Below, one piece after another: positions 49,401-61,980 of a stretch of DNA of 64,000 nt. The translations under genes and the position numbers were made by a program. Source of the stretch: Bugulina stolonifera (taxonomy: Eukaryota; Bryozoa; Gymnolaemata; Cheilostomatida; Bugulidae); assembly GCA_935421135.1 (NCBI GenBank), contig OW285187.1, positions 19,778,429-19,842,428 on the forward strand. The letters are read 5' to 3'. Below the pieces are notes generated by a model. That model did not search any database. It saw only the letters and a list, made by a program, of their open reading frames with translations, and was not told the origin of the DNA. How positions within the stretch are numbered: position 1 is the first letter of the stretch; each line of letters starts with the position of its first letter.

Positions 49401-52400
49401 ATTACATACAATGTATACATGTACTTGTATATATGCATTTGGTCTCCAACACAACTGTAACACATGTACTATATGCTACAGTCTTGTGTACAATATTATT
49501 TATGTACTGTGTGACTATATTTATACATTGTACATGTATTATACTGCTACATACATTATATATGCAATAATACAATCATAATTTAGTGAGTTGTGCTCTC
49601 ATTATTGCAGCACAAACTGTACATAGTGTTGAATGAGGGAGAGTGGGCTAGCACACCTACACAGTTACTGTGAGAGTACAGTACATAAAGTATAAAAGGT
49701 TCAAGCGAACATTTTACTCTGTATAGGAAATCAAACATATGGACCATCAAACTATGATTTCTTACTATAATTTCAATACACTGTACAATATGTAAGACGT
49801 AGTACAATGATTAACCATACCATGCATCTTCCTTTTCATCTCACGTATGTCGAAATCCTCATCATCGTCATCATCATCAGAGTGATTATTATAAAATGAA
49901 TCCTTCAACAAATAATAAAAAATAACATTGACCAATAGAAAGAGGGAAGACACAAAGTAATGATATGTAAAACGGTAGATGTAGGCAATGACAAGCTATT
50001 TTCACCAAGGAATATAATAGAGTATAATGATATACAGATGCAGGTATAACATAATATATCATAAATTATAACATAATATATAACCATGGGTACTCAAAAG
50101 CTATTGATCATAACGAGGAAAACAATATTGGGAGAGGACAACTTCTTATCATGACCAATAGCTTATGAATGCCCATGTACATGCTTATAGCAGTAAATGT
50201 ATTCCGCATAGTATACCTCCATGTATGTAATGAGTATACCGCATACATTAATCTACTACTGTATACTTACATAGACATAGGCACCAGGAGTCCCTGGTGG
50301 AACACTTGATAAAGATTTGGATACATATCCAAAAGAATAACCTGGTTTAATTCCTGAAACAAACACATTACATATGCATGTACAATGCGGTTAGCTCTAC
50401 ATATTCAAGTCATTCAAAGGCAAGTCAGCTGTTGCGTGCAGTAGTAAGTTGCAGAGACAGAACCAACATTTTTCTTTTGAATCATTTAATTAGCCAAGCC
50501 TATAGGGAGTAATTTATAGCAGATCATATGGATAAATTTTCGAGCCTTCTCATAGAAAATCGCATGAGAGTTATGACTAGAATAAACCAGGTTTTGGATG
50601 TGTAGACCAATACTTGGTAAATTTAATGAAGTTGGTGTAACTTCATTGCAGCTAATAACCACTACAATATGATACACTATTGAAGGGCATAGCACTGAGG
50701 TTATACATGATTAAACTGTAACCTATTGCATATTTCTGGCTCTGCAATAAGATGTATGGCCACATGGCACAGTTGTGTAACTTCAATATAGTGCACTACA
50801 TGCAGGAATTAGACGTTGCATAATTTCAGTCGGTCACAAATAGACTTCGCTTTGTAAGTCATATTTTTCTTAAAGGATCCCTCTCACTAATTACCCTGCT
50901 CAGGAAATCTAGTTTTGTGTCAAAATGAAGGCAGCAGCCAAGTCATGTGTTTCAGAGTTGTGCTCTCAACATATTTCTCCTTCCCATAATGCATCGCGCG
51001 ATGCGCTAAAGTGCTGCCCTAGGACGAATTTTTGATGAAGACACCCTAAACGGCACTTTTTTTATATAAGTTGTATAGAGAGAGGTTTAGTTTTTTGCAA
51101 ATATTTACAAAAGTAGCCTGAAATATGCAAAAATAATCCATGGGCATATACTACTTGCAACCATGCACCCTTCAATTTATATTACACCCTTGAAAGAAGT
51201 TTTATTTTTATAGCTGCCATTATTTATTCGAAACTATGGATTATCATACTAATATCAAATTTTAAAAACAAACCAAAGTCACATGACCATGCTAGCGGTC
51301 TGCACGTGGTATTTTGTTTACAATACAATTGATCACAGAGTTATTGCAAGTACCAAGATTAGATACTGTACTATCTATCTCCGTTCATGTCTATGGGTTG
51401 AGTTGAAAATTCATAGTACACAGAAACGCTAAGAATGGCATTCGAAAGTTGGATTTTCATTTCATCAATTTCATTTTCTGAAAAACATGAGCTTAGTTTA
51501 TGGCCAGATTGTCAGCCATCACAATACTCAGCATGAGCATGGTAAGCATTTAATATATGTACTCATTTTATTTTTATTTATTTTGTTTTAAAAACAAACA
51601 AAATACTAAGTTTGAAATTAAATATTAAATAAATAATTGATAAAATTGGATAACTTTTAACACAAAAAGTAAGTCATATGATTATTATATTTCATATTAT
51701 TATAACTTTAGTTGGGCTATATGATGTGATATAATTATAATAATCTAAGTGATTATGATTTTAACATCTTTATATTACAATACTGTGAAATTAAATTTTA
51801 ATATTGAATATAATATTCAATTGAGTTTTGACAATGAACTTTACAAAAATGTGAAGTTCTTGTATTGTAATTGTTGTATTAAATCATTAAATTTAAAATA
51901 AGTCTTTACATCTACAATATGCATATTCAAATACAATTTACAATACACATATCCTGCGAAAATATAGTTAGTTGATTCATTTAGCCAAGCAAAATTTGAA
52001 TGTAAATACAAACAATAATTCTATCATAAATTTATTTCTAAAATAATCAATTGACTGATCTGGTCTATTCAAGATATTTGAATTACTGTATTTAGTTCAT
52101 TCACTCTTTTAACCCCCCCCCCCCCAGCTAAATCTAAAAAGTTGGTGGGACTGATACTAACTTCATCAGACACAAATTCACCTCTCTAATGCAGCTGAGC
52201 TAACCTAGTGTACTTTTATTTATGTCCACATGGTCAAAATTTCTTTTTGATTAAAACAGCCACGCTTCATTTCTAAAGAATTTTATGCTTTTATTGTATT
52301 TGTATCTTACGATGTACTCACTGTGTTGATTACAGACTAGTTCCAATGCTGTCAGCAAGTAACTTTCCTGACATCGATAAAGACATAGTTGCATTTGATT

Positions 52401-55400
52401 GTTTGCTGAAAGGAAGGAATGATCTGGTGAGCAGGGTAAAGACGCACACTCACCTTTGATGAAGAATTTGTAAATCGAATGCCAACCTCAATTTCTACAT
52501 CCAGTTCTTTCTACTGGTAGGTGTTTATAATTTGTTATGTAGCGATAAGGCTCATTACAATATAGCACTAAAACCTTCTTGAATTCAATTTATGCACAAA
52601 CATATAAACTCATTGAGGTAGATTTCATCAGTCTATTCTTGTAAAATGTGAAATACACACACAATCATGCTTTAGCTAACAAAACCGACAACCTATGCGA
52701 TTTAGGAGGTTTGAATTCCGAAGAAGGTCTTCCTTCTGTACCATATCGAACTATAATAATATCCAGCTCTAGGAGCCGTGGAGGCCCCTCGACTAACTCT
52801 GCTATTGGCCAGCCATGTTAAAGAATTGTGTTTGGCGCCATAAATATTATATTGCTATCATTATTTTTTAGCACAGTGAGATTCCAAAGCTGTATGAAAG
52901 AAGGGGAACCTAGCTAGACCAATTCCATGCTACCAGACACTGGCGTGGAAATTCAAACTATTCTACAGCTTGCACTATATCATCTTTATCTTCAGTGTTG
53001 GAAAAAGCATAAGTAAGTGTTGTAGCAGTAATATGTTATGTACATCAACTTGGTTATCAGTACTAGTACTCTGGCATCAGCTATTCAACAGGGTGGAAAA
53101 TTCTGTTGTGGGAGTTGAACCCAACCATTGATGTTTTTTCTTCGGAATAGCAATATAATTTTGGTGAGGGTCACAACCATTTTTCTTAATAAAATGCTCT
53201 ACATTTTGAATTGCAGATAATACATATTGGATTGCAAAAGAAGTGTTCTAAATGTACATTTCACCCGTACTCCAAGAGGTTTCCTCATCAAGTAACTATA
53301 TAAAAAGTGAAGCGTTATAGTGCCTCAGCATTCAAGGTGAACGATTACGATTGAAAACAAACTTCTGCTGGCGCCCTACATGGACTGTGTATCTCATTAT
53401 GACTACTGCCCACAACGTATATTATACATACACTGTTCATGTTCAATACTTTACACATGTATTTTACCCTGGTTTCCGCTGTTTTCATTGTTGTATTTTG
53501 TTATAAACAGATAACGTAAATCAACATTAAATGTTTCAAGATATTGAAGTTGAATAGTCATTTGATGTTCTCATATTTAATAACTAAGAAGGACGATTAC
53601 ATTTTCAGAGAGTACGACAGACCAAATCATTTCAAACATTTTTGTTGAAATGTGCATGCATCATAGTCAGGCGGATTTATACATGTACACGTGATTCCAT
53701 GGCTATTGATTTTAGTCTCCAGCACTTTGCCAAAAGTATACTAACAGGCCTAAATCAATCTTGCAATCATAGCTCAGTGTCATAAAACGTAGAGGGCAAT
53801 AAAATTTTTCTAGAGTTTGTATTGGTAGATAATCAGTAAATTTAATGTTCATAACAACAGCACTTACATGTATTTACAAATGGAAAATTGCGGTTTCATC
53901 AAGTAAAATAAACCCTCCCTAAAGACTGGGAAAGATAAGAAAAATAGCACAAAATACATGTCAAATCGAATACAATAGTTTATAAAGTATAAATTTTGAG
54001 CCGCGTGTATTTTCAATTGACTATGACTGCAAACACATAAAAATGTTTAACATAAAATAAATGAGCAATCTTGGAATTCAAAATAATGACATCTTGGAAC
54101 AAGCTAACTCTACTCGGCTAATTGCAAATAACCATGAGTGCATAATATTAGTTCTTGTTAACATTAAAGCTTGTGGATTACGATCACTTGAAACGTGGCG
54201 GTAACAATCAAATCAATAAATAGAAAAGATCATTAAGGTAACTGCACAATATAGACAAAATCAAACTAGAATTGGCTATCAAAGACATCAAATACAACAT
54301 GTACTGTACTCATAGAAATTCTATTTACTGAAAGATCATACATGAAGTATCAGGCCAACTACTAATAAATATATAAATGAAAAAAATTCCAATTGTGTCA
54401 GAATATTAATATTTGAAGGTACCAGTCAATACTTTACAAACCTCACGATTTATTTAGCTGCTCAAATTGTTGGTAAGTACTTCAGTTCAAGCATGTTGCT
54501 TGGTCGATGTTTCTACAACATTATGTGAACATGTGATCATACTATTGGATCACCTAAAAGTATATTAACGTCAACAGATGGTACTTAAAATCAGCCCACA
54601 CTAAGCAACAGAATATAACTGCTAGGTACTAGATTGAAAATGATGAATACAAATCAAACCGACGCTGATTTTGCTAGGCTACATTCCAAAAACACAGTAC
54701 AGGAAAGTAATATGTACATGCAGCAGTGTTTACAGTGAAAGCTTTGCTGAATCTTGAACGCGTATGATGCACTTACCTTATCTATACCTATGTAAAACGA
54801 GTCAACTTAGTTTCCAAGGTACAATACTCGTCACTCAAGTATGGCTTTAAGAGGTTGCGATTGATGGGACTTCACATTCCTGGGCCATTGTCTTGACAAA
54901 CTACTAAAAAGAAGCATTCATTACACACATTTTAGTCATCATAGTATTATTATTACAATAGAGAAAGAAAATGAGTTGAATATAGTGTCATCAAAAGTTT
55001 ATTTTACTTACGGCTGCAATCAAATGATGCAATTATTTTGAAATTCAATAAATTAAATTTTTGATCAGGTACTGCATGATGATGATGATGAACTCTTTTA
55101 TTTTGATAATGATAAAATATAATAATAATAAAATACAATAATGGCCTCTATTTGCAGGCTAGGATGAAATGTGAGTGGTTAGTAATGTACATATAATTAC
55201 TTGGAGGCTAAGAGAAACGTACGGGTTAGCTATGGAAAAAGAAAATATATACAGTTCTATATACATGTATGTTGAGCATGGCGATTAAACTGAATGATTT
55301 GAGTATTGTCAGAAAAAGTATCTAAAATGAGGTTTAAAGGAATGAGATTCTGTAACATTTAGTTTAGTGTTTCTGTATAATCATCTACTTTAGGATGTAA

Positions 55401-58400
55401 CAGTGGCTGTGATATCAGAATCTTTGCAACAGGCGGCCCCAGTCACTAGTCACCGCACATCCATGCCTCAGGAGTTGGTCTGTGACAGGCGATTAACATG
55501 ACCAGGTCCGTCCCCTGTGAAGTCTTCAGAACATGAGCCGCTTGGTGAGGCAGAGAAAGGCTATTATTGAGCACCATTCATCGGTTTTTGGATTTGTAAG
55601 TTTTCTGGCCGTGAGGTAGTCTGCACAAACATAGAGGTAGTGGTGGGCCGACTCTTCTTCTTGTAAGCATGTGCACACTGGGCTGTAGCTCAACTTTGCT
55701 CTATACTGGAACAGTTGGAGTCTACTTTGGCCAGTCAGCAAGTCACATAGAGCACCTATTTCCCTTCTTTTGCTGTTCAGTGGCAGAGGGAATTGGAATA
55801 CATGTTCCGGGTGCAGGTCGGAGAGTAACCCATATGGGCATATCCCATCTCTATGATGAGTTCTCCATTGTCTTAGCCACTCCTTCTGTATGCATCCGTT
55901 TATTTTGGTTGTTGAGATATCTTTGGGTTGTGTGCCATTGAGTGGAGTAGAACGAGGTGTTAGTTTCCTCACATCAGCTATGAAAGACTTGGTGAGAGGG
56001 CTTTTAGGGGTGTTTGTTAACATATCAGTTTTGCCAATTTTTACTAATCCTTGAACTATCAGTAGTCTCTCTTTTGTGTGGAGAAGGCTGACAGGTGGGA
56101 TATTTATCAGTAAATGTAGGGATTCATTGGGGGGATTGTAGTGGGCTCCAAGTAGCAGTTTGAGGTAAGGATAGAGGGATATTTTGGCACTCACGTCCCA
56201 AAGGGATGAGCCGTAGAGCGCCTTTGGCATTATAACCTGTGTGATGCCAAAGGCGCTCTACGGCTCATCCCTTTGGTACTGCATATAGGCCTACATATAT
56301 GTAGACAGCAACAATCCTAGTTAATAAAGTTAATATTATAATCCCAATATTTTATTTCCAATTTGCATTTTATCCATTTTAGTAGAGTTTAAAATAGTAA
56401 AGTACATGTAATATGATATATGAACGATGTACCTAATATAATTAGTCATAAGTAACTAGCATATTATTTTAACAAATTTCTTATGTATCAATGTGAGCAA
56501 GGGGTAAATAACAATAATCATCATTGCTATATTCACATGTATAGATATTTTTAAATATTAATTACACTGTGACATAGATACTAGATAGATCATTATCATA
56601 GATAGTACATTAAAATTAAAAATTAAATTAAAATCAAAAAGAAAACAAAGTTACTTTCAATGATTTGATTGCAAATTTTGCTATGCTTGCCATATACCTT
56701 GTATCGTATCATCTCTCGATAGCATTTTCATCTTGCAACAATAATTTCATTTTGGCAAAAGCAAAATACTATATTCTATTCTGTCCACAGTCAACTGATC
56801 CCCATCGATCACCCGATGGACTTTCCCACACGTGTACATGCACATGCGATTTAGTTAGCCAATTATAATACAGTGCAAGTAACCAATCATGATGTTTGCT
56901 CTAGCGAGCACGTGGGTGTCTCAAAGTGTAAACAAAAACGGTGAGAGGGGTCCTTTAATATTTATAAATATTGTGTCAAACGTCATTATAACCAGTGGCA
57001 AACAGCATTGTCATGTTTATACTGTCTATACTGCAATACAATACAAGCACTACATAGCACAATATTTCCCCTACATGTTGGAGATACCTAGCCTTCATGT
57101 TTGCACATATCCGTATAATCAGTGGCTATACATATTATTACAAAAACATGTACACCAAAAATTATGCAATTTCTTTCCCAACATTATGATAATGTAGAAA
57201 AAGTGAATTTCCAGTTCAATACAAATCCAGATCACAACATTGCAAAAGTGTGTTTTCCACCTCAAAATATGGAGATGAAGATATATATGTATATGTATAA
57301 TGCAGACAGATAATCCTATAATGCTGTCAAGGTATGTGCACACTGCTGGGCTAGCAACAGGTGCGATCAATACAGTATTACATGATGGGTATATGCTGTA
57401 GGCCAACTAACAGATGTATTATATACTGCTTCACCAGTTAAACTAACGTAATGCAGTTTAATAATACCCTGCTAAGCTGCGCATGCTATCTGCCTACTTA
57501 CTATACACCCTGCAGTTTACATATATATATTGGAGTTATCTCCTCCAGCATCCCATACTCTACTATTATGCTGTACATAGTTATATATTAGTATATGAGG
57601 TACGTTATGCTGTACATACTGTATTTGTGGGATGTGGATGAACCATGTATCACAGGTCTGTCTGTTTTATCTTTTGTTGGACTTTTTATTGCATCCGATT
57701 CTGATACAACCCTCGGCCTCTCTACCAGTGTCCGTGATGGGGCTACATGTACAATATTATATAATACAACATTGTATACAGTATACAAGTAAGAGTGTGT
57801 TCATTACATACATGTAAATACTCCCCTTCTCATAGTAATAATTGCTCACACCTCCTGTAATACTCAGCTAGTCCTATTAAATAGTGCAATTGACCAACAT
57901 TACTATATATAGACTAAATATACAGCTGCTAATAAGGTGATGGAGTATAGCTGGTAAATGTACCTAGTAGGTAGTGTGGTACCCAGTTTCCAGCTAATCT
58001 ACACACACAACCAGCATAAGTTTCAGTGTGACTAAAAACCAGCTAATGTTAGAGAAGACAATTCCAAATGCAACCTCTTTACATGATGCCTTTACTGTAT
58101 AGCCTAACCTAACAAATGATAGCGTAACCCACTGCTGTGCTATGAAGGCTATATTGATCTGTTATAAGATTACCTGTTATACAATACTTTGATATTAGTT
58201 TCCAATGCACAATGTTAGTGCAGCTCTAACATACATGTAGGGCCTAACCATTCCATGAATATTATACAAATGTTAAGAATATATCACCATCACTAATGTA
58301 AATAGAACACACATGTATATACTAACAGTATCATGACTTGTGTTCAGATACTTACAAGCATTTACTGGAGATATGAATCTAGGAGGTTGTACCGGTTCTT

Positions 58401-61400
58401 TGCTCGCTGAGGGAGTTCTTGAGGCACTCCGAGGATCCAAGAGTCTCTTTTTATCTTGTTGTATCTGAAGTAAAGGAATGCAAGCTACATCTAACTCATC
58501 AATTACCATCATCAACATTGATTTCATATGTTCTACTTTCTAAATATACCCTGAGCAGAGAAAATCAATACAACTAATGACAACCTGCAGCAGTAGTAGC
58601 AGTGGCAGCAGCAGCAGTGGCAGCAGCAGCAGTGGCAGCAGCAGCACAGTACAATAGTGTTACCTTAGTGTAAACTAGTGGAGTATTAGGAGTAGTGTTA
58701 CACCATACACTACACTAAATATTACAGTGTATATAGTAGACACTACAGTCATAGACACACTAACCCTATAGTAGTAGCATCTACAGTCTAATCGTTTATG
58801 TACATGTAGTCATACAGTAGGTCTGAATAGTGTATTGGGTATAATGTATAACACACAGCTGCCGTAGGCACATACATACATGGTACATACTACACAGTCA
58901 TGTACTATTATCCTATCAACAGCAGATGAGCCAATTCAGCCCTGTTATACCTGAGAGCAGTTTTTAAATTAGTGGGTTGCAAAGCAGTAGCATTCCAGAA
59001 TACAGATATGCTCTATATTCTGATATTGAAATGAAAATGTTGGTCTATGTACATATTTCATTCATATTTGCATAATTCAGTGGGGACTACAGGTAGATAG
59101 GGGAGAGCAGTTAGTTATATGATTACCAAGTACACCCACATGCTGCCATATCGTATTGTATAGTATTCTACTGGAGCTACAGGGGAAATATTGAATGAGT
59201 GAGCCATTCAGTTCGCTAGTCTAGTATTGATTATTAGTAAAGAGAGAATGCCTGCTTAGACATACCAAAGTCCATACCTTTGCTACTGCCACATCACTGC
59301 CTCACATCCAGTATAGAATGCTGACAACCCTGATTGATATGACAGGTCATGCAGGTACTCTCTACAGGTGCTCTGCAGTGAGTGACATGCATACCTAGCA
59401 TTCATTCACCCACCTGTTCAGCCAGGTCCTCCCTTATACACTTCACCATCGCCGAGTCTTGTATCTTAGAAATCTCTTCCAATTCCTTCTGTACTTTAGG
59501 ATCTACTGCAGCATTCTCATCCTCCTCCTCACTGCTGTCCACCTCGTACTTCTTGGCAAATGTGGCTCTTACTGGATAAGTAACAGATATGCTATGTAAG
59601 TGTCTTTTTACCATGAACAATGGGAGGTATCGAAAACAATCATGGTGGATAAGATAGACAGGTACCCTTAAGTAACATAGCCAGTGGCAGTACAAGTAAT
59701 TCCTCATAATTAGCTAACTGACTATCAGCAGACCTTATCAGTGTGATAATCACTATCAATATGTTATCAGGTAATGGTAGGTAAACACTAGTCACCAGGT
59801 TTACCTCTCACAGATGGCCATGGCACATTGGTCTACATGGTACATTATTCCATATAAGCTGCATACACAAGTGGTAATATATATGGTATATACAGGGAAT
59901 TAGTGTGAGAATTAGTACTAATCCATCACTAATTATCCAGCGTATGTGGCCATTCATGATGTTGATAATTACTACTGAAATGGAAGGCAGAAGTGGGCTG
60001 CTTGTTAGCAGATCCATTGAACTCACTGGCTAGTATATAAGACTGTACATGGTATGTACATGTACTTACTACTATGTACATGACTGTACAACATCATAAT
60101 ATGATTATCATTAGTTCATTGAATAGGCAACATACACTTGAACAGTAGCAGACAGAATGTGTATGTACATGTCAATTATATAGGCCTATAATAAATAATA
60201 GCAGTATAATACTATCAGTATTATAAATACAAACATACTAGATTGCTAATGGGAATGGTACTTGACTTTTACATTTATTATACATAAATATTTTCAGATA
60301 TAAATTGTCAAGACTTATCTAACATCTAACTAACATCATGACTGAGATATATGCCTACTTTATACATTGTTCAGAGACATGTAATACAGCCACATGACTG
60401 TATGATACACTATTGGCAGTGGCCTCCTACATTGTACCTATTGGCAAACTATTTCACAGTAGTTACAGCATTTACACATAACATACTAGAGCAGTTATCT
60501 AGCAACCATCAAATTGTCACTCTGCTATGAAAAAGTTGTGCCAGATCTACCTTGGGTCACTATCAAGTGATGATATAACATGAACTATAATACTGCAGTG
60601 AGCAGTTCAACTATTATGATATCTATAATTCTGGAATGTATACAATTACATCCATATCATTGCAATATGAAAATATAATCCTATGAGCAAACAAGCTGTT
60701 TCCATGGGTAAGGAACACAGGGGGGTACAGTGTACTATCACAGGAATATGAACAACTAACCTAAGTTCTTAGTGATGACAGCAGTAGCAGGGGGTGCAGG
60801 CCAGTCTTCCCTTTCTATAGGAGGGGGTGTGTCCTTCTTTATCTGTGCACTCGGGTAGTGTGAGAGTTTAATTATAGCCTCAGCGTCAGCGGGTCTTTCT
60901 GGTGACTTTGATGTGTCTGTAGAACGAGCTCGCCTAGTTGGTGAATGTGGAGCACCTCCCCTCAATAAGTCCAACATACCTGTGTAGTGGAACACAGTCT
61001 ACATTATAACACTATCACCAGAAACCAAGATAATATAGGAGTTACGTGTATATGGGCCTAGAGAGTATTTTACATACCTGAAGATGAATGTCTGGAGTGA
61101 GAGTACATTATAGCATATAGCATACAGTGTCTAGTTGTCTACTATATCCAAGCACATGTACAGTACAGAGTACACCATGTATGTATAGAGCCCTAATACC
61201 TACTGATACCTTCCCTCACTGCTACACCAGCCAATAATGTGATTATTATATTCTATGTACTGTATATACAAAGTAATGTAGATTATATTGGTCCATCTTA
61301 TGTATATACACTACATAGGCCTATTATACTGTGCATACAGGGATGTGTTAGTCACTGATCAATAATTACAATCAACCAATTACACAGTGAGAAAGTACTG

Positions 61401-61980
61401 TGGTACTACATGTACAAGTATGTACCATGTGTATGTACTATGTGTATGTACTATGTGTATGTACTATGTGTATGTACCATGTGTATGTACTATATACCAT
61501 GTGTATGTGTATACCACTCGGCTTTCTACAGTACATACATCATTTTTATAATTGACATACATTGTATACTTATGTACAAATTTCACAGTTATTGTACAAA
61601 GGAGATGTTGTAGTAGGCTATACATATTTACCCATTAGACGGCATTTGTTTACGCAATATACATGATGTAACTATTATGCATGAAGGACCTGCATTGTGT
61701 TGTATGTATGATAAAAAAGTAAAATAATTATTATACATGCTAATATATCAAGAGTAGTAAAAGTGAGAGTAGTAGTAGGCCCTAACAATGCATTCAGTGT
61801 AGTCTACTACTATCTATCCACTCCAAGGTGCACCTGATGCTGCACATGTATACAATAATTAGTGTGTCCTGTGCTCTCCTGTCATCATCTTACAATATCA
61901 TCACAGATGTACAGTAGGTAACCTACCTGGTTTCTTTGCCTTTCCAAATTTCGGACCTGCTTTCCTGTATGAAAAGTTTT
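46492..61980 (-). CDS. Dematin/abLIM-like villin-headpiece protein, 3' part (13 exons)
   Basis: Minus-strand exons: 61927-61980, 60761-60979, 59414-59571, 58356-58464, 57620-57742, 50271-50353, 49821-49902, 49307-49353, 48811-48849, 48513-48587, 47473-47607, 46983-47054, 46492-46629. All phases agree, giving 443 C-terminal residues. The start is upstream of the window. Most of the chain is disordered ([18 protein letters not shown], an acidic [12 protein letters not shown] run, [12 protein letters not shown]). [10 protein letters not shown] and [15 protein letters not shown] recall dematin/abLIM linkers. The end is a villin headpiece: [38 protein letters not shown] and [14 protein letters not shown]. 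Headpieces bind F-actin, so a membrane-skeleton or actin-bundling role is inferred. No LIM domain is seen in the window, so dematin and abLIM cannot be told apart. The last exon either reads through a GTAGGT donor (coding VGL, as expected of the fold) to TAG at 46492 or is spliced at 46531. Confidence 0.85.
48195..48505. repeat. Minisatellites GAGAGGTAAGTAGCTGGGA and GGGAGTGAAGAGGGCAA
   Basis: About ten copies of a roughly 20-base unit (GAGAGGTAAGTAGCTGGGAG, with extra GA dinucleotides in some), then four to five copies of GGGAGTGAAGAGGGCAA. It lies in the intron just downstream of exon 48513-48587. The open frames across it ([13 protein letters not shown]) are products of the repeat. Confidence 0.95.
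50128..50182 (+). repeat. Dispersed GAGAGGACAACTTCT repeat, copy at 50 kb
   Basis: Reads TTGGGAGAGGACAACTTCTT, then ATGACCAATAGCTTATGAA and GCCCATG, the fullest match to the copy pair at 10831-10910. Confidence 0.75.
51371..52750 (-). other. Possible nested or alternative minus-strand exons, unrecognised
   Basis: Four minus-strand open segments have splice-like borders. 52693-52750 (after TTATAG, encodes [16 protein letters not shown]). 52454-52513 (encodes [19 protein letters not shown] before GTGAGT). 52352-52405 (after a strong CCTTCCTTTCAG, encodes [17 protein letters not shown] and a stop); the last two would be separated by a 48-base intron and join in frame. 51371-51477 (after TTTTTCAG, encodes [19 protein letters not shown] and on to a stop). 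No family is recognised. The 52454-52513 piece has TAG at its apparent start, so its real 5' border is uncertain. Confidence 0.3.
55077..56276 (-). mobile_element. 5'-truncated LINE with terminal inverted segment
   Basis: The minus strand encodes 234 residues (55526-56230) typical of the last part of a non-LTR retrotransposon ORF2: [56 protein letters not shown], then the zinc knuckle [17 protein letters not shown]. Reverse transcriptase and endonuclease are missing, so it is 5'-truncated. The 3' end has a long UTR, AATAAA, and a short CATCATCATCATCAT tail. At the 5' end, 33 bases (56198-56230) are repeated inverted at 56244-56276 across a 13-base loop. The reading frame is intact, which suggests a fairly young insertion. 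Confidence 0.8.
58585..58648. repeat. CAG/GCA trinucleotide repeat
   Basis: Interrupted GCA repeat (GCAGCAGCAGCAGTGGCAGC pattern) in the intron upstream of headpiece-gene exon 58356-58464; CTG/TGC on the gene strand. Confidence 0.9.
61408..61512. repeat. 12 bp repeat GTGTATGTACTA
   Basis: Seven or so copies of GTGTATGTACYA, intronic to the headpiece gene. The open frame across it is a by-product. Confidence 0.85.

Larger units (their letters stand above)
50354..57619. other. 7.3 kb intron of the headpiece gene
   Basis: This intron is far longer than its neighbours. It holds a truncated LINE (55077-56276), coding-like segments (51371-52750), a 13-base C run at 52113-52125 and a self-complementary GCATCGCGCGATGC near 50990. 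The rest is A+T-rich and shows nothing else. Confidence 0.6.

Noticed and set aside
54778..54850. Possible exon before GTAAGTGC (minus strand) in the long intron
   Set aside because: Every frame has a stop close to the donor, and the flanking exons 57620-57742 and 50271-50353 already join in phase.
57595..57817. Plus-strand ORFs over 57.6-57.8 kb
   Set aside because: They are antisense to headpiece-gene exon 57620-57742, which fits phase and composition on the minus strand.
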